DNA from: Mycobacterium sp. 852013-50091_SCH5140682
GTDB taxonomy: Bacteria; Actinomycetota; Actinomycetes; Mycobacteriales; Mycobacteriaceae
Assembly: GCF_001665685.1 (NCBI RefSeq)
Contig: NZ_LZTB01000114.1
Coordinates: forward strand, 62,001 to 126,000
Length of the DNA: 64,000 nucleotides
Direction: 5' to 3'
In this document: positions 8,863 through 16,756 of the stretch, one piece after another
How positions within the stretch are numbered: position 1 is the first letter of the stretch
Layout: each line of letters opens with the position of its first letter
Translations under genes and position numbers: made by a program
Notes under the pieces: generated by a model
What the model was told of the DNA's origin: nothing
The model's database searches: none
The model's input: only the letters and a program-made list of their open reading frames with translations

Positions 8863-8863
8863 T

Positions 8864-9535
8864 TCAGGCCAGCACCGAGGCCAGCTCGGCGCGCGACACC
8901 GAGATTCGTTGTGGCCCGTCCACTTGCGGCAGCAGGAGACCCTGGGCGAAGAAGAAGATCACCGCGTCGTCGGTCAGCGCGAAGTTCTGGTACGCCGTGT
9001 CGTCAAGGCCGCTGATCCAGTCCGGGCCCTCAGCGGCCCGATCCCCCAACTCGCGCTTCACGATCGGTGCCAGCAGCTGCGCGACGTTCGTTCCGGGACG
9101 GAACAATGTGGCCAGGGTGATCGGCGCCGACTGGGTGACGTCGTAGTTGAACGCTCTGAACGTCCCCACCGGGTGGGCGCCGAAGTCCGAGCTCAGCGCG
9201 AAGACGAGGCTCTGGGTGGTTGCCGTCTGATACGCGGTTCCCGAGATCGCCAACACATGGCGCCCCGGGTTGCGCATCGGATCGTGTTCGGCGGCGTTGA
9301 CCCATTCGTCGCGGGTGTGTGTCACGAAGTCCTGCACCGGTTCCGGATCGGGGTAGCCGACCGGAAAGCTGATGTCCAGGGTGTAGTCGGGTGTGCTGGT
9401 GTGGCTGGCGCACACCTGATCGGCGCCGACCGTCCCACCCAGGTCAGCGCACAATGGCTGCGCGCCGGCGATCGGCGGCGCCGCCCCGAGCAACAGCCCG
9501 ACCGTTGCCACGACTGTCTGCAGGTGTCGCCTCAT
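8864..9535 (-). CDS. Secreted DUF3298/RsiV-like protein (MPT64/Rv3036c type)
   Basis: 223 residues with a signal peptide (1-25, ending IAGAQ) and a mature domain like the DUF3298/RsiV-type proteins, which include the mycobacterial antigens MPT64 and Rv3036c. Conserved-looking segments are TLDISFPVGYPDP, FRAFNYDVTQSAPITLATLF and the C-terminal NFALTDDAVIFFFAQGLLLP. I chose the ATG at 9535 (MRRHLQTVV) because GGAGAAGG lies upstream; an open frame continues upstream without signal-peptide character. It is co-directional with the NHL gene and the DUF6636 gene. The biochemical role is unknown. Confidence 0.83.
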   Translation of the reverse strand: MRRHLQTVVATVGLLLGAAPPIAGAQPLCADLGGTVGADQVCASHTSTPDYTLDISFPVGYPDPEPVQDFVTHTRDEWVNAAEHDPMRNPGRHVLAISGTAYQTATTQSLVFALSSDFGAHPVGTFRAFNYDVTQSAPITLATLFRPGTNVAQLLAPIVKRELGDRAAEGPDWISGLDDTAYQNFALTDDAVIFFFAQGLLLPQVDGPQRISVSRAELASVLA

Positions 9536-9569
9536 CTCAGGTATTCCCTTCTCCGGCAGGTTGATCGGG

Positions 9570-10010
9570 TCAGCCGAGCTCGAGCGCTTCACGCGACAAC
9601 CGCAGATAGTGTCCGGTGCTGCTGTCGGTGCATGACATCCGCGCCGGTTCACTGTGGCAGACGATCGGCCCTGCCGAACGGCTTTGGCCGTATGCCAGCG
9701 TCGGCAACCCGGGAGCGAAGTTGGTGTCGCCGTGGCAGTGCACGACAGGAGCACTGCCCTGTTTGATGCTGACCCGGTCGCCCCAGCCCAAGTGGCAGTC
9801 GGCGGGCTTCTGGGGCGGGGTGTAGCTGTAGTCACGGATTTCACATTCGGCCCCGTTGGTGCCGTCGAAGCTCGTCGACACCAGGCAGGTGATGTTCCCC
9901 GACGGGGTGATGAACGTGGACGATGACGGGCAGGCCTGCGCGGTTGCCGGAAAGGCAATGCAGGCTGTGCCGGCGGCGGCGAGTGCGATGTGGCGCCAAA
10001 CTGTGGTCAT
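9570..10010 (-). CDS. Secreted DUF6636-like protein
   Basis: 146 residues: a signal peptide (1-26, ending ATAQA) and a small Cys-rich domain with six or more cysteines. Its motifs (FITPSGNITCLV, PADCHLGWGDR, YGQSRSAGPIVC, STGHYLRLSREAL) match the DUF6636 family of exported actinobacterial proteins, whose role is unknown. The ATG at 10010 opens the signal peptide. A 20-base element 21 bases upstream is shared, at the same spacing, with the fusion gene at 12737. It follows the MurI-like gene by 34 bases. Confidence 0.82.
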   Translation of the reverse strand: MTTVWRHIALAAAGTACIAFPATAQACPSSSTFITPSGNITCLVSTSFDGTNGAECEIRDYSYTPPQKPADCHLGWGDRVSIKQGSAPVVHCHGDTNFAPGLPTLAYGQSRSAGPIVCHSEPARMSCTDSSTGHYLRLSREALELG

Positions 10011-10031
10011 GGCACAAGGCTGCGGGATGCG

Positions 10032-10051
10032 CCTTGCGGAATTCTCAATGC
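10032..10051 (-). promoter_or_regulatory. Conserved upstream element, copy 2
   Basis: On the minus strand this reads GCATTGAGAATTCCGCAAGG, ending 21 bases before the DUF6636 gene start. It matches the copy at 12759-12778 at 18 of 20 positions. It overlaps the 3' end of the MurI-like gene, so the DUF6636-DUF3298-NHL genes may have their own promoter. The match is seen; the regulatory role is inferred. Confidence 0.55.
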
Positions 10052-10800
10052 GCTCTTGTGGCTCGCAGTTCAGTGGCCCACGCCGTGGCCGCGCCGCGGC
10101 GCATGGCGTCGGGATCACCGGTAGTGAGGTAAGTGCGGGCGGCCAACCCGGTACCAGCGCGGGCTTGCGGATGGCGTTGGGCCACAGCAGTGGCGAAGCG
10201 TTCGGCCGGATCGAGTAGCACGACGTCGCCGAGCACATCCGAAAACCACGGGCTCGCAGCCGGATAGTGCGTGCACGCCAATACCAGCGCCTGCACGTGG
10301 CGCAGCGGCGCGACGATAGACCTCAGGTCGGCAAGGAACTGCGGTGACCCGAGCCGCCCCGCCTCGATGTGTGCCGACAGCGGCTGGGCGACCCGCGACA
10401 GCACCGCCCGGTCGGGCCGAGCCAGCCCGCGCCGGTAGCACCCGCTCGCTATGGTGCGGCGGCCGCCCACTACGCCGATCGGGCCACCGATCCCGTCGGG
10501 CACTGACGCCACCCCGTGCCCGATGATGCCTTCCACCGGGATCGGCACCGATCTCAGCCGTGCCGTGACCGTACTGGCGGCGTTGCAGGCCAACACAACT
10601 TCGGTGGCGCCCCGTCGCGCGAGCTCAGTGACGACGGCGGTGAGGCGTGCGGCCAGTTCGCCGGTGTGCATCCGGCCGTACGGTGTGACACCGGTGTCCG
10701 ACCAGTACAGCACCGGCAGACCTGGCGCCAGGTGATCCAACGCCCGCACCAGCCCGACACCGCCGACACCCCAGTCGACGATGCCCAGACACGCGTTCAC
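10045..10800 (-). CDS. Glutamate racemase-like protein (MurI paralogue)
   Basis: 251 residues of the Asp/Glu racemase fold. Both catalytic cysteines are present in context (ACNAAST, Cys72; LACTHYP, Cys176), as is the N-terminal Asp9. The usual D-S-G-V-G-G loop reads DWGVGG, however, with Trp replacing Ser. It is probably cytosolic and may interconvert L- and D-glutamate or a related acid; the altered loop and context suggest a specialised substrate rather than the housekeeping MurI. The GTG start overlaps the stop of the upstream fusion gene in GTGA, so the two are translationally coupled. No cell-wall genes are adjacent. Confidence 0.8.
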   Translation of the reverse strand: MNACLGIVDWGVGGVGLVRALDHLAPGLPVLYWSDTGVTPYGRMHTGELAARLTAVVTELARRGATEVVLACNAASTVTARLRSVPIPVEGIIGHGVASVPDGIGGPIGVVGGRRTIASGCYRRGLARPDRAVLSRVAQPLSAHIEAGRLGSPQFLADLRSIVAPLRHVQALVLACTHYPAASPWFSDVLGDVVLLDPAERFATAVAQRHPQARAGTGLAARTYLTTGDPDAMRRGAATAWATELRATRAH

Positions 10801-12737
10801 GGGTACGTGAGCGGGGCGGTGCGCCCCTTGGGAAGCGGGCCGGAATCGAATGCCACGACCCGCTGGGTGGACGTCGCGGTCAGTAGCTCAACCCCGGTCC
10901 CGGGAAACCGGCTGGCGAAATACCACCGGTATTCGTGCTCGGCACGGATCGGGTTGCGCGCCAACATCTTCAGCCAGTCTGGATGGGTGGTCAGGGCGGT
11001 CAGGTCCGCGGCGAACTGCGGTCGGGTACGGCGGGTCTGCAGGTGCGAGACCGCGGACCGGACCAGGACCGGCCACTCCCGCACCCGCACCGGCTGGGCC
11101 ACCATGTCGACGACCCACAGCCTGCCGCCCGGCGCGAGCACCCGGCGGATCTCGGCCATCACCGGATCCCAGTCCAGATACCGGAAGGACAGAAATGAGA
11201 TCACCACGTCGAACTGGTCGTCGGGCACATCCAGCTCCGGGCCGTGCACCTGCTGAAAACGGAGCCGACGACTGTCTTTACTGCGCTCGCGTGCCCGGTC
11301 CAGCATCGGTGCCGAGGTGTCCACGCCCACTGCGAAATCGATCAAGCCGTCTTCGTCCAGAGCTCGCAGCAGAGCCCCAGTGCCACAACCAATTTCGAGC
11401 ACGCGCAGGCCGCGGCCGAGCTGCGCCCTGACCTGTGCGGCGTGCTGCGCGATCCACCGCCACTCCGCGCCGCGGACCCTGATGTCGACATAGGCGCGGT
11501 CGTACAACTCTGCGACCGGATCGTAGGTGCCCACCGGCTGGCTCGCGCCGAACCCGCCTGCCGGATCACACTGCACCAGTGGCTGTGCCGCGGCGCCGAG
11601 ATACTTGCGCGCCGAACCCGTCCAGCCGTGCGATCTGTGCCCGGGGGTGTCGATCAAATAGAGGTTCTGGCGCGCGGCCGGCCGGCGACCCGCCCACGCG
11701 AATCGGTCGCGGCGCGCGGACACCGTGGTGTAGTCGCGGTTTCCGAAAGCCGTCACCCCGAACACATCGGCGAAGAACGGCGCGAACCAGCGGGCAGTGC
11801 GGCAGGCGTGGAAATACGCCCGCCCGGCGGCACTGAACGGAATCGCCATCGTCCGCCACTCGTGCGGCGAGAATTGCTCCGGCCACTGCGTCGAACCGAA
11901 CATCGGCCCGTACATCCCGGAGTGGCTGATCAAGTGCAGCTGACTGATCTCGCGGCCGCCGTCGGCCAGGTGTCGCATCGCATCGGTGAAGTCCGCCTTG
12001 TGGTTCAGGCCTGTGACGACGACGTCGGCCTCGGGATTGGCCGCACCCAACTCACGGGCCATGGTGGCCGCGGCCGCGGCGAACTCCGCTGAGCCGCCGC
12101 GGTAGTGGGTGGTGTGCGCCACCCAGATGACCGGCCGGGCGTGCCGCGCAGGCGCTACGCGTGCGAACGGGATCCGGGCATGGTCGCCTTCGGGGATCCA
12201 GGCTCCGTAGTTGCCGACGAGCTCGAGCACTTCGCGCCGCTGCAGATCGAATACCCGCATGCTGTTGGCCGGCGGGCTGTAGAAATGCAGGCTCAGCCCG
12301 CCCTCGGGAGCCATCATGTCGTGGATCACCTCGCTGGTGATGCCGGTGACCGCGCCTGCAGGCAGCGTCTCGCTGTGAGTGACGACGAGGTCCTGGCCGT
12401 CCCAGTCGAACCGCCGCTCCACGAACGTGCCCTCCAGCAGGATCACGAAACCTCCTGCCCCACCGTGATCGTGGGGTGCGCAGCGCTGCCCCGGACGCCA
12501 ACGGGCGAGCATGATCTCGACCTCGTCGTCCACTCGTAGGACCAGGCGGGAGTAGGGCTCACCCGCGTGCGCGGTGAGGGCTGCCGCAGCCAACTGCGGG
12601 CGGGACTGCGCGACGCGGGCCAACAACGCGGGGTCGGGCACCGTGCCACGGACGGCGACGGCCGCCAGTGTGTCGAACATGGAAGCCAGCCCGGCGAGTG
12701 GATCTCGCTGTACCGGCTGGGGCGCGATGGTAGTCAT
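10797..12737 (-). CDS. Cysteine dioxygenase-like / caspase-like / methyltransferase fusion
   Basis: 646 residues in three modules. Residues 15-180 resemble cysteine dioxygenase, a cupin oxidising cysteine to its sulfinate: metal ligands H89, H91 (PHDHGGAGGFVILLEG) and H139, then LHFYSPP. Residues 200-350 are unassigned but place His272 (LISHSG) and Cys312 (FHACRT) as in CHAT/caspase-fold peptidases; this is my inference. Residues 400-646 are a class I SAM methyltransferase (motif I VLEIGCGTG, then GVDTSAPML). The chosen ATG is MTTIAPQP. It is coupled to the MurI-like gene and diverges from the EmbR-like regulator. The substrate is unknown, and I know no characterised protein with this architecture. 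Confidence 0.78.
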   Translation of the reverse strand: MTTIAPQPVQRDPLAGLASMFDTLAAVAVRGTVPDPALLARVAQSRPQLAAAALTAHAGEPYSRLVLRVDDEVEIMLARWRPGQRCAPHDHGGAGGFVILLEGTFVERRFDWDGQDLVVTHSETLPAGAVTGITSEVIHDMMAPEGGLSLHFYSPPANSMRVFDLQRREVLELVGNYGAWIPEGDHARIPFARVAPARHARPVIWVAHTTHYRGGSAEFAAAAATMARELGAANPEADVVVTGLNHKADFTDAMRHLADGGREISQLHLISHSGMYGPMFGSTQWPEQFSPHEWRTMAIPFSAAGRAYFHACRTARWFAPFFADVFGVTAFGNRDYTTVSARRDRFAWAGRRPAARQNLYLIDTPGHRSHGWTGSARKYLGAAAQPLVQCDPAGGFGASQPVGTYDPVAELYDRAYVDIRVRGAEWRWIAQHAAQVRAQLGRGLRVLEIGCGTGALLRALDEDGLIDFAVGVDTSAPMLDRARERSKDSRRLRFQQVHGPELDVPDDQFDVVISFLSFRYLDWDPVMAEIRRVLAPGGRLWVVDMVAQPVRVREWPVLVRSAVSHLQTRRTRPQFAADLTALTTHPDWLKMLARNPIRAEHEYRWYFASRFPGTGVELLTATSTQRVVAFDSGPLPKGRTAPLTYP

Positions 12738-12758
12738 GTCGTCAGGGTGCAGGGCAGT

Positions 12759-12778
12759 CCTTGTGGGATTCTCAATGC
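12759..12778 (-). promoter_or_regulatory. Conserved upstream element, copy 1
   Basis: Minus-strand GCATTGAGAATCCCACAAGG ends 21 bases before the fusion gene ATG, the same spacing as copy 2 at 10032-10051. It sits in the 89-base divergent region shared with the EmbR-like regulator, which is a natural candidate to bind it. This is inference from conservation and position. Confidence 0.55.
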
Positions 12779-12826
12779 ATCGCACGGGGAGGATCTCGTC
12801 GATCAGCGGGAGGTTACGAAAGCGCG

Positions 12827-13963
12827 ATGGGGATAGCTCGACTCGGGTTCGGCCTCTTGGGACCGCTGATGCTGACGGTCGACGGGACGCCCGCGGCGCT
12901 GGGCACCCCGAAGCAACGCGCAGTTCTGGCCGTCCTGTTGATCAACCGCAACCGGGTGGTCAGCATGGACGCGCTGATCGACGCCGTCTGGGACCAGAAC
13001 CCGGTGCCCGCGGCCCGCGCGACCATCCACACCCATGTGTCCAACTTGCGCCGCGCGCTGGGCGGCGAATCCCCGTCGGTGTTGGCCAGCGCGGCGCCGG
13101 GATACCGGCTGTCGGTCGCCGCGGGCGACTGCGATCTCGACCGGTTCGTCACCGAAAAGGCCGCAGGCCTGCGCGCCGCGGCGGACGGGCGATTCGAGCA
13201 GGCCACCAGACACCTGTCGGCTGCGCTGTCCGAATGGCGCGGGCCTGTGCTTGCCGATCTACGGGCCTTCACCTTTGTCGATGCCTTCGCCGCCGCGCTC
13301 GCCGAAGACCACGTCCTGGTGCAGACCAGCCGCGCCGAAGCCGAGATCGCTTGCGGACGCGCCGCGACGGTGATCAGAGATTTGGAAGAGCTTGCCGCCG
13401 AACATCCTTACCGCGAACCGGTGTGGGCCCAGCTGATGACCGCCTATTACGTGGCGGAACGGCAGTCCGACGCCCTCGATGCCTACCGGCGGCTCAAAAC
13501 CGTGCTGGCCGAAGACCTGGGCATCGATCCAGGGCCCACCCTGAGCGCGTTGCACGCACGGATCCTGCGGCAGGAACGTCTCGACATCAGGCAGGCTGCG
13601 ATGGCCACCGCCGTCCGGACCGTCAGCGGCGGCCGCCCGACGGGCGGGCCGGGGGCTGCGGTCGCCGTGTTACGCGATGCCGCCGGGCGGCAGTACCCGC
13701 TGCAGCCGGCGGCCACCCGGATCGGGCGCCTGCCCGACAACGACATCGTGCTCGACGACGTCGACGTCAGCCGCCACCACGCGGTGATCATCGACACCGG
13801 AAGCAGTTTCGTGATCACCGACCTGAGGTCGGCCAACGGTATCGAGGTGCAACACCAGCGTCTGCAACCGAGCGCCACCCTCAACCACGGCGACCACATC
13901 CGGATCTGCGGCTACCGGTTCACCTTCGAAATCGACAGCGTCGCAGGCGATCACCACAGATAG
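12827..13963 (+). CDS. EmbR-like SARP transcription factor with FHA domain
   Basis: 378 residues: an OmpR-type winged helix (1-95; KQRAVLAVLLINRNRVVSMDALIDAVW), a bacterial transcriptional activation domain (about 100-250) and a C-terminal FHA domain (about 280-370; TRIGRLPDNDIVLDD, VSRHHAVI, DLRSANGIEV). This is the architecture of M. tuberculosis EmbR (388 residues), whose FHA domain docks the phosphorylated kinase PknH. It could be an EmbR paralogue, since no emb genes are near. The ATG at 12827 is preceded by GGGAGG at a somewhat long spacing of 13 bases. The last 13 bases overlap the convergent kinase gene, and the divergent neighbour is the fusion gene, its likely target. Confidence 0.88.
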   Translation: MGIARLGFGLLGPLMLTVDGTPAALGTPKQRAVLAVLLINRNRVVSMDALIDAVWDQNPVPAARATIHTHVSNLRRALGGESPSVLASAAPGYRLSVAAGDCDLDRFVTEKAAGLRAAADGRFEQATRHLSAALSEWRGPVLADLRAFTFVDAFAAALAEDHVLVQTSRAEAEIACGRAATVIRDLEELAAEHPYREPVWAQLMTAYYVAERQSDALDAYRRLKTVLAEDLGIDPGPTLSALHARILRQERLDIRQAAMATAVRTVSGGRPTGGPGAAVAVLRDAAGRQYPLQPAATRIGRLPDNDIVLDDVDVSRHHAVIIDTGSSFVITDLRSANGIEVQHQRLQPSATLNHGDHIRICGYRFTFEIDSVAGDHHR

Positions 13964-15405
13964 ACACGCGCGTTCTTCCCACCCGTGCAGGTGATCCAGC
14001 TGTCGCCGGGGAACTGCTGGCAGTGCATGAGGAAGTTCGAGCCGTCGCACAGCGCTCCCTCGACCTTGCTGCAGTCGACTGCGCCGGGAGCGGACACCGC
14101 GCGCGGCAATGGGCTGGCGTTGCCGTACTCGGCCCAGTAGGAGGTGAGCACGCTGTTGGTGAAAAGGCATGAGGTTTCGGGTGTTCCGCGGCCGGCATGG
14201 CTGCCGAACCCGGTTGCGGTGGCCGCCGTGAAACCCTGATCGCACGACTGATGCAGGCCGCTTTGATCGGGTCCGGTCACCAGCGGAGGCAGCGGGCCTG
14301 CGGGCGCAGGTCCGGCCGTGGACGTGGCGGCGGCAGGCCCGGCCGGCTGCCCCGGATTGTTCGCGAGCATGCCGATCACGATTCCGATGGCGCCGACGAT
14401 CAGCGCTGCTGCGACGGCGATCACCGTGGGCAGCACCCAGTTGCGGCCCCGGCGGCCGGTATCGACGTCGCGCGGCTCCGGTGCCGGTAGGTCCCTCGTC
14501 ATGGCAGGCGCTTCGGTGACAACCGTTGCGGCGTAGCGGCCCTGGGAGCCGGTGGCACCGCCGACCCGGGAGGTGGCGTCGGCCCCGCCCTGCAGGGCGC
14601 GCTGTGCGGCGCGGGCCAGACCACCTGCCGTCCCGAACCGATCGTCGGGATCCTTGGCCATGCCGCGCGCCACCACGTCGTCAAAGGCGCTGGGAACTCG
14701 GGGATTGGCGACGCTGGGTCGCGGCGGCGGCGCAGAGAGGTGTGCTGCGAACAGGCTCTCCTGGCTGTCGGAGGCGAACGGGATCTCGCCGGTGAGCGTC
14801 TCGTACAGCACGCATGCCAGAGCGTAGGAGTCCACGGCGGCCGTGACCACCTGGCCGGTAAACCGTTCGGGAGCCATGTAATTCAGCGTTCCGATCCGGG
14901 TGCCCGCTGTCGTCAACCGGCTGTCCCCGCGGGTCTCGGCAATGCCGAAGTCGACGAGGTAGGCGAAGTCGGCCGGAGTCACGATGATGTTCTGCGGCTT
15001 GATGTCGCGATGGATCAGGCCTTCGGCGTGGGCCGCGTCGAGCGCGGCGGCGACCTGGCCGATGATGGCCACCGCCCTGGCCGGCGCCAGCGGGCCGTGG
15101 GCGATCAGCTCGGACAGCGTCTGCCCCTGGACCAATCGCATGTCGATGTAGAGGCTGCCGTCGATCTCGCCCCAATCGTGGATGGGGATCACGTGTGGCT
15201 CCTGCAGGACGGCCGCTGCGTGAGACTCCCGTTGGAACCGGGTCCGGAACGTGGTGTCGTGGGAGTACTCGTCGGCGAGGATCTTCAGGGCGACGGTTCG
15301 CCCCTTCTCGGTGTCATACGCCTCGTACACCTCCCCCATCCCGCCCTTGCCGAGCATGCGCGTGATGGAGTACTTGCCGAAGGCCGTACCAACGCGCGCG
15401 TTCAC
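13951..15405 (-). CDS. Receptor Ser/Thr protein kinase (PknH-like) with Cys-rich ectodomain
   Basis: 484 residues. The kinase domain (12-275) has the Gly-rich loop GKGGMGEVY, Lys41, catalytic HRDIKPQN (Asp134), DFG, and an activation loop with several Thr (RLTTAGTRIGTLNYMAPE). One membrane helix (about 328-352) leads to an extracytoplasmic domain (about 385-484) with several cysteines. This layout is PknH-like. The GTG start has AAGGGGA upstream. It is convergent with the EmbR-like gene, with overlapping 3' ends; in M. tuberculosis pknH and embR also adjoin and interact. FHA-mediated signalling to the neighbour is inferred. Confidence 0.92.
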   Translation of the reverse strand: MNARVGTAFGKYSITRMLGKGGMGEVYEAYDTEKGRTVALKILADEYSHDTTFRTRFQRESHAAAVLQEPHVIPIHDWGEIDGSLYIDMRLVQGQTLSELIAHGPLAPARAVAIIGQVAAALDAAHAEGLIHRDIKPQNIIVTPADFAYLVDFGIAETRGDSRLTTAGTRIGTLNYMAPERFTGQVVTAAVDSYALACVLYETLTGEIPFASDSQESLFAAHLSAPPPRPSVANPRVPSAFDDVVARGMAKDPDDRFGTAGGLARAAQRALQGGADATSRVGGATGSQGRYAATVVTEAPAMTRDLPAPEPRDVDTGRRGRNWVLPTVIAVAAALIVGAIGIVIGMLANNPGQPAGPAAATSTAGPAPAGPLPPLVTGPDQSGLHQSCDQGFTAATATGFGSHAGRGTPETSCLFTNSVLTSYWAEYGNASPLPRAVSAPGAVDCSKVEGALCDGSNFLMHCQQFPGDSWITCTGGKNARVYLW

Positions 15406-15581
15406 TGCTGATCCCCTTGATCTCTCGGATACAGAGGCAGTATCGCTGCCGGGGCCTCACCGTGCAGTTATTTGCCGACCTCCAGCAAGCCGCATCGCAC
15501 CCATGACAAACCGCTCGCGCCATGCAGGCAGGATGAGACCGAATTATCGTTCACGATGCCGAGAGGACAGTGGGGAGCACG

Positions 15582-16661
15582 ATGACCGACGCAGACGACC
15601 GTTCCGCCGCCAGGCCCAGCCGACTTCGGGTGGTGGCCTCGACGCCCATCAGCGAGGAGCTGATCGAACGGATCGTCCGGCGCGAGCCCCGCGTCGACTT
15701 CGTGCGGGACCAGACGTTGTTGCCGCCGCAGCGGTTCGCGGGTGACCACGTCGGCGATCCCTCCTTCCGCCGCACGCCGGCGCAGCAACGGGCATTCGAC
15801 GAGCTCGTCGATTCCGCGCACGCGCTCTACGGTGTGCCCGAGGAAAAGCCGGCGGCGCTCAAGCGCACGGTCGAACGCAATCCCGGGCTGTTGTGGGTCC
15901 ACACCATGGCGGCGGGAGGCGGCGCTCAGATCAAGGCCGCGCAACTCACCGACGACGAGCTGGCGCGGATCCGGTTCACCACGTCGGCCGGGGTGCACGC
16001 CGAGCCGCTGGCCGAGTACGCGCTGTTCGGGCTGCTGGCCGGGGCCAAGACGCTGCCGAGGCTGTTGGCTCATCAGGCCGAGCGAGAGTGGTCCGACCGC
16101 TGGGAGATGGGACTGCTCAGTCAGCAGCGCGTGCTGCTGGTGGGTCTTGGCGGCATCGGCAAGGCAGTCGCGGCCAAGCTCTCCGCGTTAGGGGTCACCG
16201 TCGTCGGCACCAGCCGGTCCGGAACTGAGGTCGACGGTGTCGACGAGATCGTCCACCCCGACGATCTCGCGCAGGCGGCTGCCGACGTCGACGGAATCGT
16301 CGTGAGTCTGCCCGGCACCGCCGCCACCGACGGGCTCGTCGACGAGAAGGTCTTGCGGGCCGCCAAACCTGGGTTCACGTTGGTCAGCATCGGTAGGGGC
16401 ACCGTGATCGACGAGCAGGCGCTGATCGCCGCACTTAACGACGGCCAGGTCGGGTTCGCCGCGCTCGACGTGTTCGCGGTCGAACCACTGCCCGCCGACA
16501 GTCCGCTGTGGAGCGATCCGAAGGTGTTGATCAGCCCGCATACCGCCGCACTGAACTCGGCTGAGGACCGGTTGATCGCGGATCTGTTCGCCGACAATGC
16601 CGGCAGGCTCCTGGGCGGCCGGCCACTGCGCAATCCCGTTGACACTGTTGAGTTCTACTGA
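15582..16661 (+). CDS. D-isomer-specific 2-hydroxyacid dehydrogenase
   Basis: 359-residue NAD(P)-dependent oxidoreductase acting on 2-hydroxy/2-keto acids in the cytosol. The Rossmann fingerprint is VLLVGLGGIGKAVAAKL. The conserved substrate Arg lies in SIGRGTVIDEQAL, the family Glu in the LDVFAVEPLP segment, and the catalytic-position His in SPHTAA. I prefer the ATG at 15582 (GGGGAG four bases upstream) over the in-frame GTG at 15570. The substrate is unknown. The stop codon lies in a 17-base tandem repeat, followed by a strong hairpin. Confidence 0.88.
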   Translation: MTDADDRSAARPSRLRVVASTPISEELIERIVRREPRVDFVRDQTLLPPQRFAGDHVGDPSFRRTPAQQRAFDELVDSAHALYGVPEEKPAALKRTVERNPGLLWVHTMAAGGGAQIKAAQLTDDELARIRFTTSAGVHAEPLAEYALFGLLAGAKTLPRLLAHQAEREWSDRWEMGLLSQQRVLLVGLGGIGKAVAAKLSALGVTVVGTSRSGTEVDGVDEIVHPDDLAQAAADVDGIVVSLPGTAATDGLVDEKVLRAAKPGFTLVSIGRGTVIDEQALIAALNDGQVGFAALDVFAVEPLPADSPLWSDPKVLISPHTAALNSAEDRLIADLFADNAGRLLGGRPLRNPVDTVEFY

Positions 16662-16697
16662 CGGCCGAGCTCTACTGACGGCCGAGCTCTACTGACG
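16654..16697. repeat. 17-base tandem repeat across a stop codon
   Basis: The unit TCTACTGACGGCCGAGC occurs twice perfectly (16654-16670, 16671-16687) and a third time for ten bases. The dehydrogenase stop TGA lies in the first unit, so the repeats recreate in-frame-like ends without changing the protein. This looks like recent slippage. Confidence 0.9.
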
Positions 16698-16700
16698 ACA

Positions 16701-16742
16701 GTGGCCCCGTCCAGCGACAGAAAGCGGGCTGGACGGGGCCAC
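16701..16742. terminator. Bidirectional hairpin terminator
   Basis: A perfect 15-base inverted repeat (GTGGCCCCGTCCAGC, 16701-16715, with 16728-16742) encloses a 12-base loop. It lies between the convergent dehydrogenase and GjpA-like genes. It has no T-tract, as is usual in mycobacteria. Confidence 0.85.
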
Positions 16743-16756
16743 TGCGGTCTCAGGGA

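Noticed and set aside
12574..14172. 532-residue plus-strand open frame over the EmbR-like gene
   Set aside because: Arg/Pro-rich low-complexity product typical of an alternative frame in GC-rich DNA; the EmbR-like protein explains the region.
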